DNA of 64,000 nt from a bacterium (GTDB lineage: Bacteria > Zhuqueibacterota > Zhuqueibacteria > Oleimicrobiales > Geothermoviventaceae), in assembly GCA_028275345.1 (NCBI GenBank), contig JAPWUV010000013.1:33210-97209 (forward strand), given 5' to 3'. Every line of letters begins with the position of its first letter. Positions within the stretch are counted from its first letter, which is position 1. A model generated the notes under the pieces. That model had not been told where the DNA came from. It was given only the letters and a program-made list of their open reading frames with translations, and did no database searches. Made by a program: the position numbers and the translations under genes. Below, one piece after another: positions 53,692-62,627 of the stretch.

Positions 53692-54317
53692 GCCAACGGA
53701 GGAATCCGCGTTTCCTGGGAAAGCCCATATGCGTTGGTCTGAACCGAGGTAGCTGGCCCGCGGCGGAGATCCGATGGGCTTCGGAGTTTGTTTTGGCACT
53801 CATGGTGTTGGCACGGATCAAAACTGTCCCGAGCAGACCCGAAGGAAATCCCCGCAGGGGATGATCCCATTGGATCACCGAATCGTTCGGAAAGAAACTG
53901 AACCCTTCGGTTCCGTTTGCGCTACCCTCGGCCACCAATGCACCCTGGCGTTTCCAGGGCAGGAGATTCTGGGCACCGTCGGCACCGCCTGCTGCGCGTG
54001 GGAGTCAGGGGACTAAGGGCCGGGATCCATTGGGGATAGGGAAGCGGAGTTCCGGGCTCGGTTCTGACGCTCACCCCCGCCGCGTTCGGCGTGGGTGTGC
54101 CGCGGCGCCCGTGGGCGGATGTGTAGGCATAACCTACTACCAGCTAAGGCTTGGCGGGCTCGTTTCCCCCTTCTCATCACAAGGGTCGAGCCGTGAGGGC
54201 TTACGGCCTGCCTCCGGTCCATGGCGCCGAGAGAGGGATGGCTTGGTAAAGGCCCTTCAGATGGCCTTGAGGGATTTGTAGGGAGCAACTCCGGACACCC
54301 TGCCAGGAGGTATCGTC
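53692..54317. other. 626-base stretch with hairpins but no supported gene
   Basis: No reading frame here is convincing. It contains an inverted-repeat element at 53894-53918 (AAAC/GTTT and GAACC/GGTTC around CTTC) and the hairpin at 54072-54097. Confidence 0.45.
54072..54097 (+). other. GC-rich hairpin upstream of the PA14-BNR gene
   Basis: CACCCCCGCCG (54072-54082) pairs with CGGCGTGGGTG (54087-54097), ten of eleven pairs, loop CGTT. No T-run follows, so I do not call it a terminator. It may be a structured leader or control element. Confidence 0.45.
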
Positions 54318-55931
54318 ATGACGAGAGTACCCGCTGTAGCGCTTGTTCTTTCGGCGTTGGTGTCGGCTATCGGCTGCTCCGAAAGGCAGACGGCGACATT
54401 TCCGGGGCTGGTCGGCGCCTATTACGGGGACGCGAATCTAGCTGATCTGAAATACGCCGAGGTATTGGCGCAGCTGGATCCTGTGTGGACGGAAGACACG
54501 GGCCATGGCAGCAACTGGGCTGGACGCTGGCAGGGCTACCTGAAATCGCCTGGCGAGGGCCAGCTGAGCTTTTTCCTCACGGCCACGATGCCGACAGAGG
54601 TGGAGGTGAGGGGTAAGGAACTGCGAGTGGGGCGGGCTGGCGATTCTGCAGCTGTGGCCTTGGCGGTGGGGCAGGGCGAAGCCTTGCCCGTCACTGTGAC
54701 CTACCATCACCTTGGAGGTCGCGGGGGATTTGTGCTCCGTTGGGCCCACGGAGATTCGAAACCTCAACCTATCCCGCTTTTGAGCTTCTATTTTGATCGG
54801 AAACTCGCTGTGCAGTGGAACTACGTCGTGGAACCTCCTCCGGAGGAGGTGGACTACACCGAGTTCCTAAAACCAAGCGGGGCCAAGCATATTGTCATTT
54901 ATGCCGACTCTGGCCATTTCGCCGCTTGGCCTGCCAACAACGGCGTGTGGGCTTGGGGCCAAGAGATTTTGGTGGGCTTCACGGTGGGGATCTACCGCAA
55001 GAGCGCAATTCATCACTCGGTGGACAAGACCAAGCCGATGCGCGCCGTGTTAGCCCGCAGCTTGGATGGTGGTGAAACATGGGCAATCGAAGATCCACCC
55101 CATTTTGTGGGCGATGGCGATCCGCCGACGCAGCTCACGGAGCCCATCGATTTCTCCGCGTCGGGATTGGCCATTCGCGTCCATCAAGACAGATTTTTCG
55201 TATCCTACGACCGTGGCCATTCGTGGAGGCGACCGTTCTCAATCCCGGCCCTTGTCCCTAACAAGTTCACCTCGAGGACGGACTACGTGATCCTTGGGCC
55301 GCGGACTTGCCTTTTCGGTTTCTCGGCTGAGGAACCGCGGGTGCAGGCAAGACTGCAAGACAGAGCCTTTTGCGCGCGTACGGATGACGGCGGGTTGAGC
55401 TTCCGATTTGTCTCCTGGATCACGGACTCCGTGGCAGTCCGTTCCGTCATGCCTTCCACCGTCATGTTTCCGGACGGCCGTCTGGTCACTGCGCTACGGC
55501 GACGGATCGACAGATCCTTCCCTGACAAGCCTCGTCTGCCGCAGAACTGGATCGACGTGTACGAGTCCATCGATGGCGGCGCGACGTGGCGTTTCTTGAG
55601 CAAGGTTGCCGAAACCGACCGTGGCAGCGACAACGGGAACCCGCCGTCCTTGGTTTTACTCAAAGACGGTCGGATAGTGGTCACTTACGGTTTCCGGGGC
55701 GTGCCTTACAGCATCCGCGCGAGAATTAGCACGGACGGAGGGAAGAGCTGGGGCCGTGAGATCCTACTGCGGCGCGATGCACTTTCTTGGGACATGGGGT
55801 ACACGCGGTCAGTGCAACGCCCGGACGGCAAGGTCGTGACCGTCTACTACTACACAACGGAGGAGATTCCCCAGCAACACATTGCCGCGACCATCTGGGA
55901 TCCCGATAGCTTGGAGAAGGCCACTAAGTGA
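54318..55931 (+). CDS. Exported PA14-domain and BNR-repeat (sialidase-like) lipoprotein
   Basis: 537 residues. The signal ends in SAIGC with Cys20 as probable lipid anchor. A PA14-like domain (about 28-150, LVGAYYGDANLADLKYAEVLAQLDPVW) is followed by a sialidase-like propeller with Asp-box turns (SLDGGETW, SYDRGHSW, SIDGGATW and STDGGKSW) and the arginine-bearing RTDDGGLSF line. PA14 domains in such enzymes bind sugars. The protein is likely an exo-acting glycosidase; the exact bond is unknown. AGGAGGT precedes ATG 54318. It is a third, distinct propeller design next to the two large paralogues. Confidence 0.78.
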   Translation: MTRVPAVALVLSALVSAIGCSERQTATFPGLVGAYYGDANLADLKYAEVLAQLDPVWTEDTGHGSNWAGRWQGYLKSPGEGQLSFFLTATMPTEVEVRGKELRVGRAGDSAAVALAVGQGEALPVTVTYHHLGGRGGFVLRWAHGDSKPQPIPLLSFYFDRKLAVQWNYVVEPPPEEVDYTEFLKPSGAKHIVIYADSGHFAAWPANNGVWAWGQEILVGFTVGIYRKSAIHHSVDKTKPMRAVLARSLDGGETWAIEDPPHFVGDGDPPTQLTEPIDFSASGLAIRVHQDRFFVSYDRGHSWRRPFSIPALVPNKFTSRTDYVILGPRTCLFGFSAEEPRVQARLQDRAFCARTDDGGLSFRFVSWITDSVAVRSVMPSTVMFPDGRLVTALRRRIDRSFPDKPRLPQNWIDVYESIDGGATWRFLSKVAETDRGSDNGNPPSLVLLKDGRIVVTYGFRGVPYSIRARISTDGGKSWGREILLRRDALSWDMGYTRSVQRPDGKVVTVYYYTTEEIPQQHIAATIWDPDSLEKATK

Positions 55932-56605
55932 TTGCCGGAGTTCCCGTAGACGATCACTCTGGCCACGCGCTACCGATTCGAGGCTCTGGTGTAGCGGGAC
56001 ATTGCACGTAGGTGGCTTGCGAGGCTCGCCCCATGGTAAGCCGGTCCATCTCGGGCTCAGCTTATTCTCGTTTCCCGACCGTTCGCTTGCCGGATGGTAA
56101 GCGTCCCCGAGGGAGTAAGCAGCTGGGATCCTATGCTCGCTATGGAGCGGCATGAGGGCAATCCATTTGGACGCTTTGGGTGAGGAGCAATTGGATTGTT
56201 TGGAAAGCCAGTTGAGTTGGGCCCGCCGGGTTGCGCTCTTTCTGCATCATCCCCTACGTACGGATCGTCTGCGTCCTTGGTGCAAGCCGATCTGAAGGAT
56301 TTCGCCGAAAGAATAGCCACGGCTTTCCGCGGTCCTGCGGGAACGCGGGGTCGGATCAAAGAGAGCTTCGTGAGAGACGGGGACCGATGGGTCTCAGATG
56401 TGCTTCTTCGCTCAATCCCGGTGTACGAAACTGCTTCTTTCGTCGACGCAGACAATTTCCGCTGCCTTGTCGTTACCGTAGGTTCGGTCCGATTGAGACT
56501 ATGGGTACAGTGAGTGAAGTGGCTCGAGCGCCCGATCGATTCATTCGTGCGGAGCCGGATTTGAAGTTCGGTTTCTTCCACCAGTGCTCTGGAGGAGGTC
56601 GCATC
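55932..56605. other. 674-base region with one doubtful small reading frame
   Basis: A frame at 56196-56513 (105 codons) ends in a coding-like stretch, DNFRCLVVTVGSVRLRLWVQ. The start and the upstream part are not convincing, so it may be a remnant of a longer gene. The GGAGGAGG sequence at 56590-56597 serves the next gene. Nothing else is supported. Confidence 0.35.
56196..56513 (+). pseudogene. Possible remnant of a small protein gene
   Basis: Residues in the second half (DLKDFAERIATAFRGPAGTRGRIKESF, DRWVSDVLLRSIPVYETASF) have a balanced, protein-like composition, but the first 30 residues do not. There is no good ribosome-binding sequence. I cannot recognise it. Confidence 0.3.
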
Positions 56606-59320
56606 ATGGTGCGGATCGGGAAAAGCGGAATGGCTGCCGCAGAAAGTTTCCTGCCATTGGGGAGGCGGCAGAGGTGCAGAGTTGCGTCTCCAACTTCGGC
56701 TGACCGTCTTGACTGTCGGGTGGCGGGGAAGGTGTCCCAGCGAGCCAGTAGCCGCTTTTTCGGCGCTTCATCTTGGAGAGGCTGCCCCTTCGTAAACGTG
56801 CTGGCTGGCTGCTGGGTCGGCTTCGCATTCGGTATGATCCTCTCGTTTACCAGTGCCCTCCGAGGAGAAGAGCACCCAACGATTGCCTTGTGGCTCTTCG
56901 ATGAGCCGGTAGGGCTCTACCCGAGCTGTGTCCTCAATGATGCGGGGCCGAATGACTACCCCATGGTCATCGGCTTCGGCGGGCAAATCGTGCCGGGAAA
57001 GTTTGGTAATGCGCTCGAGCCGTTGGAACGTCCCAAACCCCCGATCCCAGAGGGTGAAGCACACTTTGGTCTCAAACGCTTGCCGCCTTCTCCGGGTCGC
57101 AAAGTTTCGCCCCTTAGCTGGCACAACGCCGATTTTTGCGCATTGATGACCAGCGGCGAGAATCACCTCCGCAAGGAGGTGGGATTCCCACAGGTCACTC
57201 GTACGCAGCTCAATCTGGGCGAGTTTGACTGGACGGTGGAGTTTTGGTACAAGCCCACGCGCCGCACGGGTGATGACGGCGTAGTCTTTGAGATCGGGCA
57301 GGGGCCCAGAGGCGAGAATGACCGTGTGACGCGGCTGCTTCTCCATGCGGACCTTCGCTCTTTTGAGCTACAGAATTTCCCCAGCGGGACCCGGGTGGGT
57401 CTTCCCTCTGACGAGAAATCTCTGCAACCAGGGGGGAATTCTTGGCATCACATCGCTTTCGTGTATGCGGCGCGCGAGAAAGCACTCCGGCACTTTGTGG
57501 ATGGCAAGCTGCAGGTGGAAGTCACTGGGATCAGGATTGCTTCGCTGGAGCCGGGTGAAGAGGACTACATGACTGTAGGCCGAGATGGCCTGTGGAAACG
57601 GCCGTTGCCCGGAGCCATCGACGAGCTTCGGTTTTCCGCCGCTGCGCTCTACCGAAAAGACTTCCGCCCGCCAGAGAGTTTCTCGCCCTTCTACAACGGC
57701 ACCATCCGACCGTTGACCTTGAAAAAAGGCCCGCCTTTACTTTTCCCGGATGGCAAGCCAGCCAAGATCCCGGTGCCACTGGGCGGGCGAAAGTACCTCT
57801 TCATCGATGACGCGATCGTCGACTCGATGGCGAACATCACGTTCTGTGTGAATCCGCCTCGTTTGGCTGAGCGTGTGGTCGACAACATCCGTGGCCAATT
57901 CCGCAAACACCTCACCGTGGTGGAGGACGATAGTGGCCGGATTCGCATCTACAACTCTGTCGAGGATGACTACTTGCAGGTATTGGTCTCGAAGGATGGG
58001 ATTCACTTCGAGGCGCCTGACCTCGGGGTTGAGCACAAAGGGCACCGGAATATCACCATTGCCGGACCTGTGGGTGGTCTGGGCACGCCCTTCATCGATC
58101 CGAATGGGCCGCCCGAAGAACGTTGGAAATACTTCAGCGACTACCACCGTCGGGGCATCTTCTTGTTTGTTTCTCCCGACGGCTTCCGTTGGAAGCGGTA
58201 CGTGCCCTACGTACTGCCGTTTCGAAGCGGGACTCAGTCGTGCGTTTTCTACGACGACCAGCAGCAACTTTACCTGGGCTATCATCGATCCGACGTGCTG
58301 GATTTTCCGTCTCACGAAACGTGCCGGGTGACGGCGTTCACCCGTGCCAGCCAGCCGTACCCGCCGTGGCCATTCGGACCGTTGAGCGATGGGGATGTGG
58401 AGCGGCTGGCGAAAGAATACCCGATGCGCGATCCTCAACCCTGGTATCTCGACAACGGGCCCCTTACCCCGGGAGGATTCTCATTCGAATATCCGCACCT
58501 ATTCACTCCGATCGACACCCTGGATCCGTCGGATACCGACATCTACATCACGAAGGCGATCAAATACCCGTGGGCTCCAGACGTTTATTTGGCGTTTCCG
58601 ATTGTCTATTTCCACTACGAGGTGATCGAACCTCCCGCCCGCCTTTTGCTAATGGATCCCCGCCGAGAACGGGGTAGTGGCCCACTGGAAACGCAGCTTG
58701 CCGTAAGTCGGGACGGATTGCACTGGAAACGCTACCCACGTCCCGCCTACGTGGGCATTGGTCGGCACGAAGGACGTGACTTGCACACCGCTTACCTGGC
58801 CCAGGGGATGGTGCGTCGGGGAGAAGAGATCTGGCAGTACTACTACGGCGAGACCCAATACCACTCCTCTTGGGTCGACCGTCGGGCAGAACAGGCTGTG
58901 TATCGCGTGGTGCAGCGGCTGGATGGCTTTGTATCCGCTGATGCTCCCTATGACCGCGAAGGGATTATCATAACGGTGCCGTTTGTATTCGAGGGGAATC
59001 GCCTGGTGTTAAACATCGATACCGAGGCAGCCGGCTACGCCCAGGTGGGCTTCCTGGATGAAAACGGAAAGCCGATTGCTGGGTTCTCAGTGGACGATTG
59101 TGTCTACATCAATGGGGATTTCATCGCTACGGAAGTCGAATGGATCAAGGGCATGGAGGGTTACACACGGTCTCGGCCGACCAACCAAATGGAAGCGGTA
59201 CAGTTCTTCCAATCCGTTAGAACAAGTGCTGACGTCTCACCGCTGGCGGGCAAGGTAGTGCGCTTGATGTTCCGATTGCGAGGGGCGAAGCTGTATGCCA
59301 TGCAGTTTGTTACCAAATAA
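56606..59320 (+). CDS. Exported LamG-domain and LFIDD-type propeller protein
   Basis: 904 residues. The start is ATG 56606 with a strong GGAGGAGG sequence. A basic N-terminal segment of ~60 residues precedes a hydrophobic helix (about 62-84), a long signal or anchor. The domain at about 92-330 is a LamG/concanavalin fold (PTIALWLFDEP, FDWTVEFWYKPT, WHHIAFVYAA). From about residue 396 the LFIDDAIVD block starts a glycosidase-like propeller related to the 29616 product: GIHFEAPDLGVEHKGHRN, YLGYHRSDVLDFPSHETCRV, SRDGLHWKRYPRP. The C-terminus (IIITVPFVFEGNRLVLNID) is a beta-sandwich. The family appears in glycan loci, but no activity is proven. Confidence 0.78.
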   Translation: MVRIGKSGMAAAESFLPLGRRQRCRVASPTSADRLDCRVAGKVSQRASSRFFGASSWRGCPFVNVLAGCWVGFAFGMILSFTSALRGEEHPTIALWLFDEPVGLYPSCVLNDAGPNDYPMVIGFGGQIVPGKFGNALEPLERPKPPIPEGEAHFGLKRLPPSPGRKVSPLSWHNADFCALMTSGENHLRKEVGFPQVTRTQLNLGEFDWTVEFWYKPTRRTGDDGVVFEIGQGPRGENDRVTRLLLHADLRSFELQNFPSGTRVGLPSDEKSLQPGGNSWHHIAFVYAAREKALRHFVDGKLQVEVTGIRIASLEPGEEDYMTVGRDGLWKRPLPGAIDELRFSAAALYRKDFRPPESFSPFYNGTIRPLTLKKGPPLLFPDGKPAKIPVPLGGRKYLFIDDAIVDSMANITFCVNPPRLAERVVDNIRGQFRKHLTVVEDDSGRIRIYNSVEDDYLQVLVSKDGIHFEAPDLGVEHKGHRNITIAGPVGGLGTPFIDPNGPPEERWKYFSDYHRRGIFLFVSPDGFRWKRYVPYVLPFRSGTQSCVFYDDQQQLYLGYHRSDVLDFPSHETCRVTAFTRASQPYPPWPFGPLSDGDVERLAKEYPMRDPQPWYLDNGPLTPGGFSFEYPHLFTPIDTLDPSDTDIYITKAIKYPWAPDVYLAFPIVYFHYEVIEPPARLLLMDPRRERGSGPLETQLAVSRDGLHWKRYPRPAYVGIGRHEGRDLHTAYLAQGMVRRGEEIWQYYYGETQYHSSWVDRRAEQAVYRVVQRLDGFVSADAPYDREGIIITVPFVFEGNRLVLNIDTEAAGYAQVGFLDENGKPIAGFSVDDCVYINGDFIATEVEWIKGMEGYTRSRPTNQMEAVQFFQSVRTSADVSPLAGKVVRLMFRLRGAKLYAMQFVTK

Positions 59321-59615
59321 GGTCGGGCTCGAAGACAGGATAGAAATTCACAGGCACGGGTGAAACATGGGACGATTGCCCTTGGGCTTGAAAGAGGGTT
59401 TTCGGAGCTTGATCGTTATCCTTTCTCAGTGGCGACGTGTTGATCTTCGCCGGGTACAAGCAGCCGTTTCGGAGGAGGGTCGGGATTGGACAAGCTCCGA
59501 GAGAATACGGCGTGGCTGGGTCAGTATCGGGGAACGCCAAAAGATGCGGGTTCGCTTCGCTTGGGAGGCTTACTCGGATTGCATCCGTCTCGGTCGGGTC
59601 GGTGGCCAAGCGCAG

Positions 59616-61235
59616 ATGGGCCCCTTGATTTGGGCACTGTTGGCGGGACTACTGGCTCTGTTTCTTTCAGTCGCAGGCTGTTCACGGCAAGATATGAACG
59701 CCGTCCCGAATTACGATTGGGCATTCTGGCGCGAGAGGTTGGTCGGGCCGGCCACCGAGGAAGTGCCATTGCGGGAATACGCGAAGGTCCATTACGTTTC
59801 GGTCTCGGGTGGAGAGGATAGACCCGACGCAGGCAGCCGCGAAAGACCATGGCGCACATTGCGGTATGCCTTACAAAGGATCGAGCCTGAAGGTACCTCT
59901 CGGCGGGTGGCCCTCCTCGTGGCCCAAGGGACGTATGCGGAGGCGCCGCTGCATTTAATCCCGCTGGTGGATCTCTTCGGAGGATTTCATCCCGAGACGT
60001 GGGAGCGGGACATTTTCCGCCATCGAACCATGCTCACTGGCGAAGGTGTGAATCGCATCCTGGTCGCCACCAATGGGGTTCGAATCGATGGATTCGTGCT
60101 GGCAGACGGTAAGGTTCGCGGCAAGGGCGCGGCTGTATTGTGCGAGGGTGTGTCGCCAATCATCTCGAATAACACTTTCATTCGCAACGGGACCCTGAAG
60201 CCGATGGACTGGAACCCAAAGTTCCTCCACCAGACTGCGAACGATGGTGGGGCCATCTATTGCGGCGAAGGGGCAGCGCCCATCATTCGGAACAATCTGT
60301 TCATAGGCAACACCACTGAGGCAGGCCGTGGTGCTGGGGTGGCCTGCCACGGGGGTGCTCGTGCGAGGATCATGTTCAACGCGTTTCTGAACAATACGGC
60401 AGGCCTGGACGACCCGAAGCGTAGCAGCGACGGGGGTGCAATCTCCGCCTTCGATCACTCTCCAGTGCTTGTGCAGGGGAACGTGCTGATCGGCAACCGC
60501 GCCATGGGAACCAATGACGCCGGGGGGATTTTCGCAGCCCTTTGGTCGTCGGTTACAATTGACCACAATATCCTCGTGGATAACTACGGCGATGACGACG
60601 GGGGTGCCCTTTTTGTGGGCGGGCAGGAGCATCGCTACGATCGGCCACTCGATCCGCTACCTCCCGCGGAGGAGTTCTTCGTGCGGGTGTCGAACAATCT
60701 TTTCGTCGCGAATGCCAATCGTTCCAGGAATTCCGGGGCCTTTCGCATCACAATGGAGTCCCGCGGACTTGTGGAGGGGAATTTTGTGGCTCTCAACGAT
60801 GGCGGTGCCTACTTTGAACGGTCGGAGCTCACCATTCGACGTAACGTCATTCTGGACAACGTACTGCTGGTGGAAACGAAGCAGGGTTTGCGGCCGAGCA
60901 TCCTGGAGGGGAACCTCATTTGGGGCGAATTGCGGTTGGAGGCTCCGGCTGAGCTTTCAAACAACCTACTGAGGGGGCAGTGGCGACCTTCGCCTGACCG
61001 GCTCAATGATCGGCGGCTGAGTTTTCCGGTTCTGGCGGCAACCTACTCGCGCACCCGAATGACCACCAGGATCCTGCTGGCCGGAGCGAATTTCGACGAA
61101 GGTAAGCTACGGGGGAGGGTTGTACATGCCGGTGATCGCTGGGGCGTGGTGCGCGACAACGGTCGTGTAGACATTGAAGTCTGGGGTGATTTCGCACGAG
61201 TCACGAGCGTAGAAGTGCTCCCGTACTTCGAGTAG
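59616..61235 (+). CDS. Right-handed beta-helix lipoprotein 2
   Basis: 539 residues. The signal (MGPLIWALLAGLLALFLSVAGC) has a perfect VAGC lipobox with Cys22. The N-terminus of the helix is similar to the 27892 product: VHYVSVSGGEDRPDAGSRERPWRTLRYAL, then DLFGGFHPETWERDIFRH. Helix turns are PIISNNTFIRN, PIIRNNLFIGN, PVLVQGNVLIGN, and a C-terminal beta domain (RTRMTTRILLAGANFDEGK) closes it. The start ATG 59616 is preferred because it begins the lipoprotein signal; the frame is open from 59367. Beta-helix proteins may be lyases, epimerases or glycan-binding proteins. Catalytic residues cannot be named. Confidence 0.8.
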   Translation: MGPLIWALLAGLLALFLSVAGCSRQDMNAVPNYDWAFWRERLVGPATEEVPLREYAKVHYVSVSGGEDRPDAGSRERPWRTLRYALQRIEPEGTSRRVALLVAQGTYAEAPLHLIPLVDLFGGFHPETWERDIFRHRTMLTGEGVNRILVATNGVRIDGFVLADGKVRGKGAAVLCEGVSPIISNNTFIRNGTLKPMDWNPKFLHQTANDGGAIYCGEGAAPIIRNNLFIGNTTEAGRGAGVACHGGARARIMFNAFLNNTAGLDDPKRSSDGGAISAFDHSPVLVQGNVLIGNRAMGTNDAGGIFAALWSSVTIDHNILVDNYGDDDGGALFVGGQEHRYDRPLDPLPPAEEFFVRVSNNLFVANANRSRNSGAFRITMESRGLVEGNFVALNDGGAYFERSELTIRRNVILDNVLLVETKQGLRPSILEGNLIWGELRLEAPAELSNNLLRGQWRPSPDRLNDRRLSFPVLAATYSRTRMTTRILLAGANFDEGKLRGRVVHAGDRWGVVRDNGRVDIEVWGDFARVTSVEVLPYFE

Positions 61236-61340
61236 GAGTGGAGGTCTTCCCACCGGTCCCCTTGAGGATGTCCGGGAGGAGCTGACGCGGAAAGATCGAG
61301 CTGGACCTTCCGGTGGGTTAATCATTGCGAGGAGGTAACG

Positions 61341-62315
61341 ATGCACACCTGGACAGACAGACGAGCTGTTCTGGCGTGGCTGTTTCTCATGTTGACGACG
61401 TGCTCGGCGATTGCAGCGGAAAAGCCGGACACCGTGGCATGGAAACCCAAACGGATCAATAAGTGCATCGAGTTGCTCGAACAGGGGCAGCCGATCTACT
61501 ACGCGGAGGCCTACGGAGGCTACGAGGAAGGGCTGCGAATGGCGCAAACCTGGGCGGATTACATTGTGTTTGACATGGAACACAACCCGGTAGATTTTGG
61601 TTTGCTCCGTGATTTCATGCGCGGACTCGTGGACGGCGGCCCCACGCCCAGTGGTCATCGTACCCCCACGGTTATTGCCATCCTTCCTGTGTCCGGTGCG
61701 GATCTCACCACTTTCAAGGGAGGCGAGTGGCTGATCCAGCAGGCCCTCGCCCAAGGGGTACATGGTGTTGAGCTGATACGGGCGCGAGACCCCGTGGCAG
61801 TGAAGGAATTCGTACGGGTGTGTCGCTATCCCTTCCAAAAGAAGGGGGCGGAAGAAGTCGGCGAGGGATTGCGTGGCTGGGGAAGCCAGAAGTTTGCTGC
61901 TTGGGTTTGGGGTGTTGGTGAGCAAGAGTATCTGAGAAAGGCGGATGTCTGGCCCTTGAACCCGGAAGGGGAATTAATGCTGGGGGTGAAGATAGAAGAC
62001 CGACACGCGCTGGCTAATGCGGAGCAGACCTTGGCAGTGCCGGGGCTCTGTTTCGCCGAGCACGGTCCCCGCGATATGGGATTATCTTATGGCTACCTTG
62101 AGGGGCGGGCCGATCCGCCGGTACCACCGGAAGTTCAGGCCGCAGGCGATCTGGTCCTCTCGCTCTGCAAGCGATACGGCCTCTTTTTTCTGGACAATGT
62201 GTTGCCGGACAACGTCGTGCAGCAGATCCAGCGTGGGGTGATGATCGGAGCGGGGCGTCGGCGCGATGCAGCGGAGGCAGGACGTCGCTACACGAACCGC
62301 AAGATGCCCTGGTAG
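61341..62315 (+). CDS. Exported HpcH/HpaI aldolase-fold protein
   Basis: 324 residues. The N-terminus is a signal sequence with LTTC (Cys21) or AIAA cleavage, unexpected for this normally cytoplasmic family. The TIM-barrel core has the HpcH/HpaI blocks: DMEHNPVDF (Asp78, His81 corresponding to IDGEH of E. coli HpaI), MLGVKIEDRHAL (Glu219, metal) and AEHGPRDMGLSYG (Asp245, metal). The catalytic arginine of HpaI (VVRP) is replaced in VIAILP. The metal site is thus kept, but pyruvate-aldol chemistry is doubtful. GAGGAGGT precedes ATG 61341. It could be a secreted lyase, epimerase or binding protein. Confidence 0.78.
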   Translation: MHTWTDRRAVLAWLFLMLTTCSAIAAEKPDTVAWKPKRINKCIELLEQGQPIYYAEAYGGYEEGLRMAQTWADYIVFDMEHNPVDFGLLRDFMRGLVDGGPTPSGHRTPTVIAILPVSGADLTTFKGGEWLIQQALAQGVHGVELIRARDPVAVKEFVRVCRYPFQKKGAEEVGEGLRGWGSQKFAAWVWGVGEQEYLRKADVWPLNPEGELMLGVKIEDRHALANAEQTLAVPGLCFAEHGPRDMGLSYGYLEGRADPPVPPEVQAAGDLVLSLCKRYGLFFLDNVLPDNVVQQIQRGVMIGAGRRRDAAEAGRRYTNRKMPW

Positions 62316-62542
62316 CATGGCACGGACCCGCCCGGTGCCGAGAGCGCTACAGATTCTGGATGTGCTGCAGAGTGGTATTACCAGACGAGTAGGTCTTTCA
62401 TGCAGATACTCGCCAGCACAGGGACGGTGCTTCCTGTGACGGCGGGATTCTGGTTGACATGGCCGGAGGATGCGACCTGGATATTCCGCGGGATTCGTCC
62501 CTGCCTTGTCAAATCTTAGTGATTTGGGTTTCGAGAAATCCC

Positions 62543-62571
62543 TTGCGGTTTTAGATTTACTCGGTTATATT
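62543..62571 (+). promoter_or_regulatory. Sigma70-type promoter of the rimP-nusA operon
   Basis: TTGCGG (62543-62548), a 17-base spacer and TATATT (62566-62571). The expected start lies around 62578, so the downstream hairpin begins nearly at the 5' end of the message. Confidence 0.65.
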
Positions 62572-62581
62572 CCCGTCGTGA

Positions 62582-62606
62582 GTGGGTTCGAAGGACCCAC
62601 TTTTTT
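62582..62606 (+). terminator. rimP leader hairpin with U-run (attenuator-like)
   Basis: GTGGGT (62582-62587) pairs with ACCCAC (62595-62600) around loop TCGAAGG, followed by TTTTTT (62601-62606). A short GTGGG...CCCAC-T6 hairpin before rimP is widely conserved; Rfam lists a rimP leader predicted as a premature terminator. It lies 21 bases before the start codon and is likely to attenuate rimP-nusA. Confidence 0.75.
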
Positions 62607-62627
62607 GTTGCCACTGGGAGACGTTCC

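Noticed and set aside
62316-62542. A short gene between the HpcH-like gene and rimP
   Set aside because: No frame with a ribosome-binding sequence or protein-like sequence was seen; only promoter and leader elements are supported.
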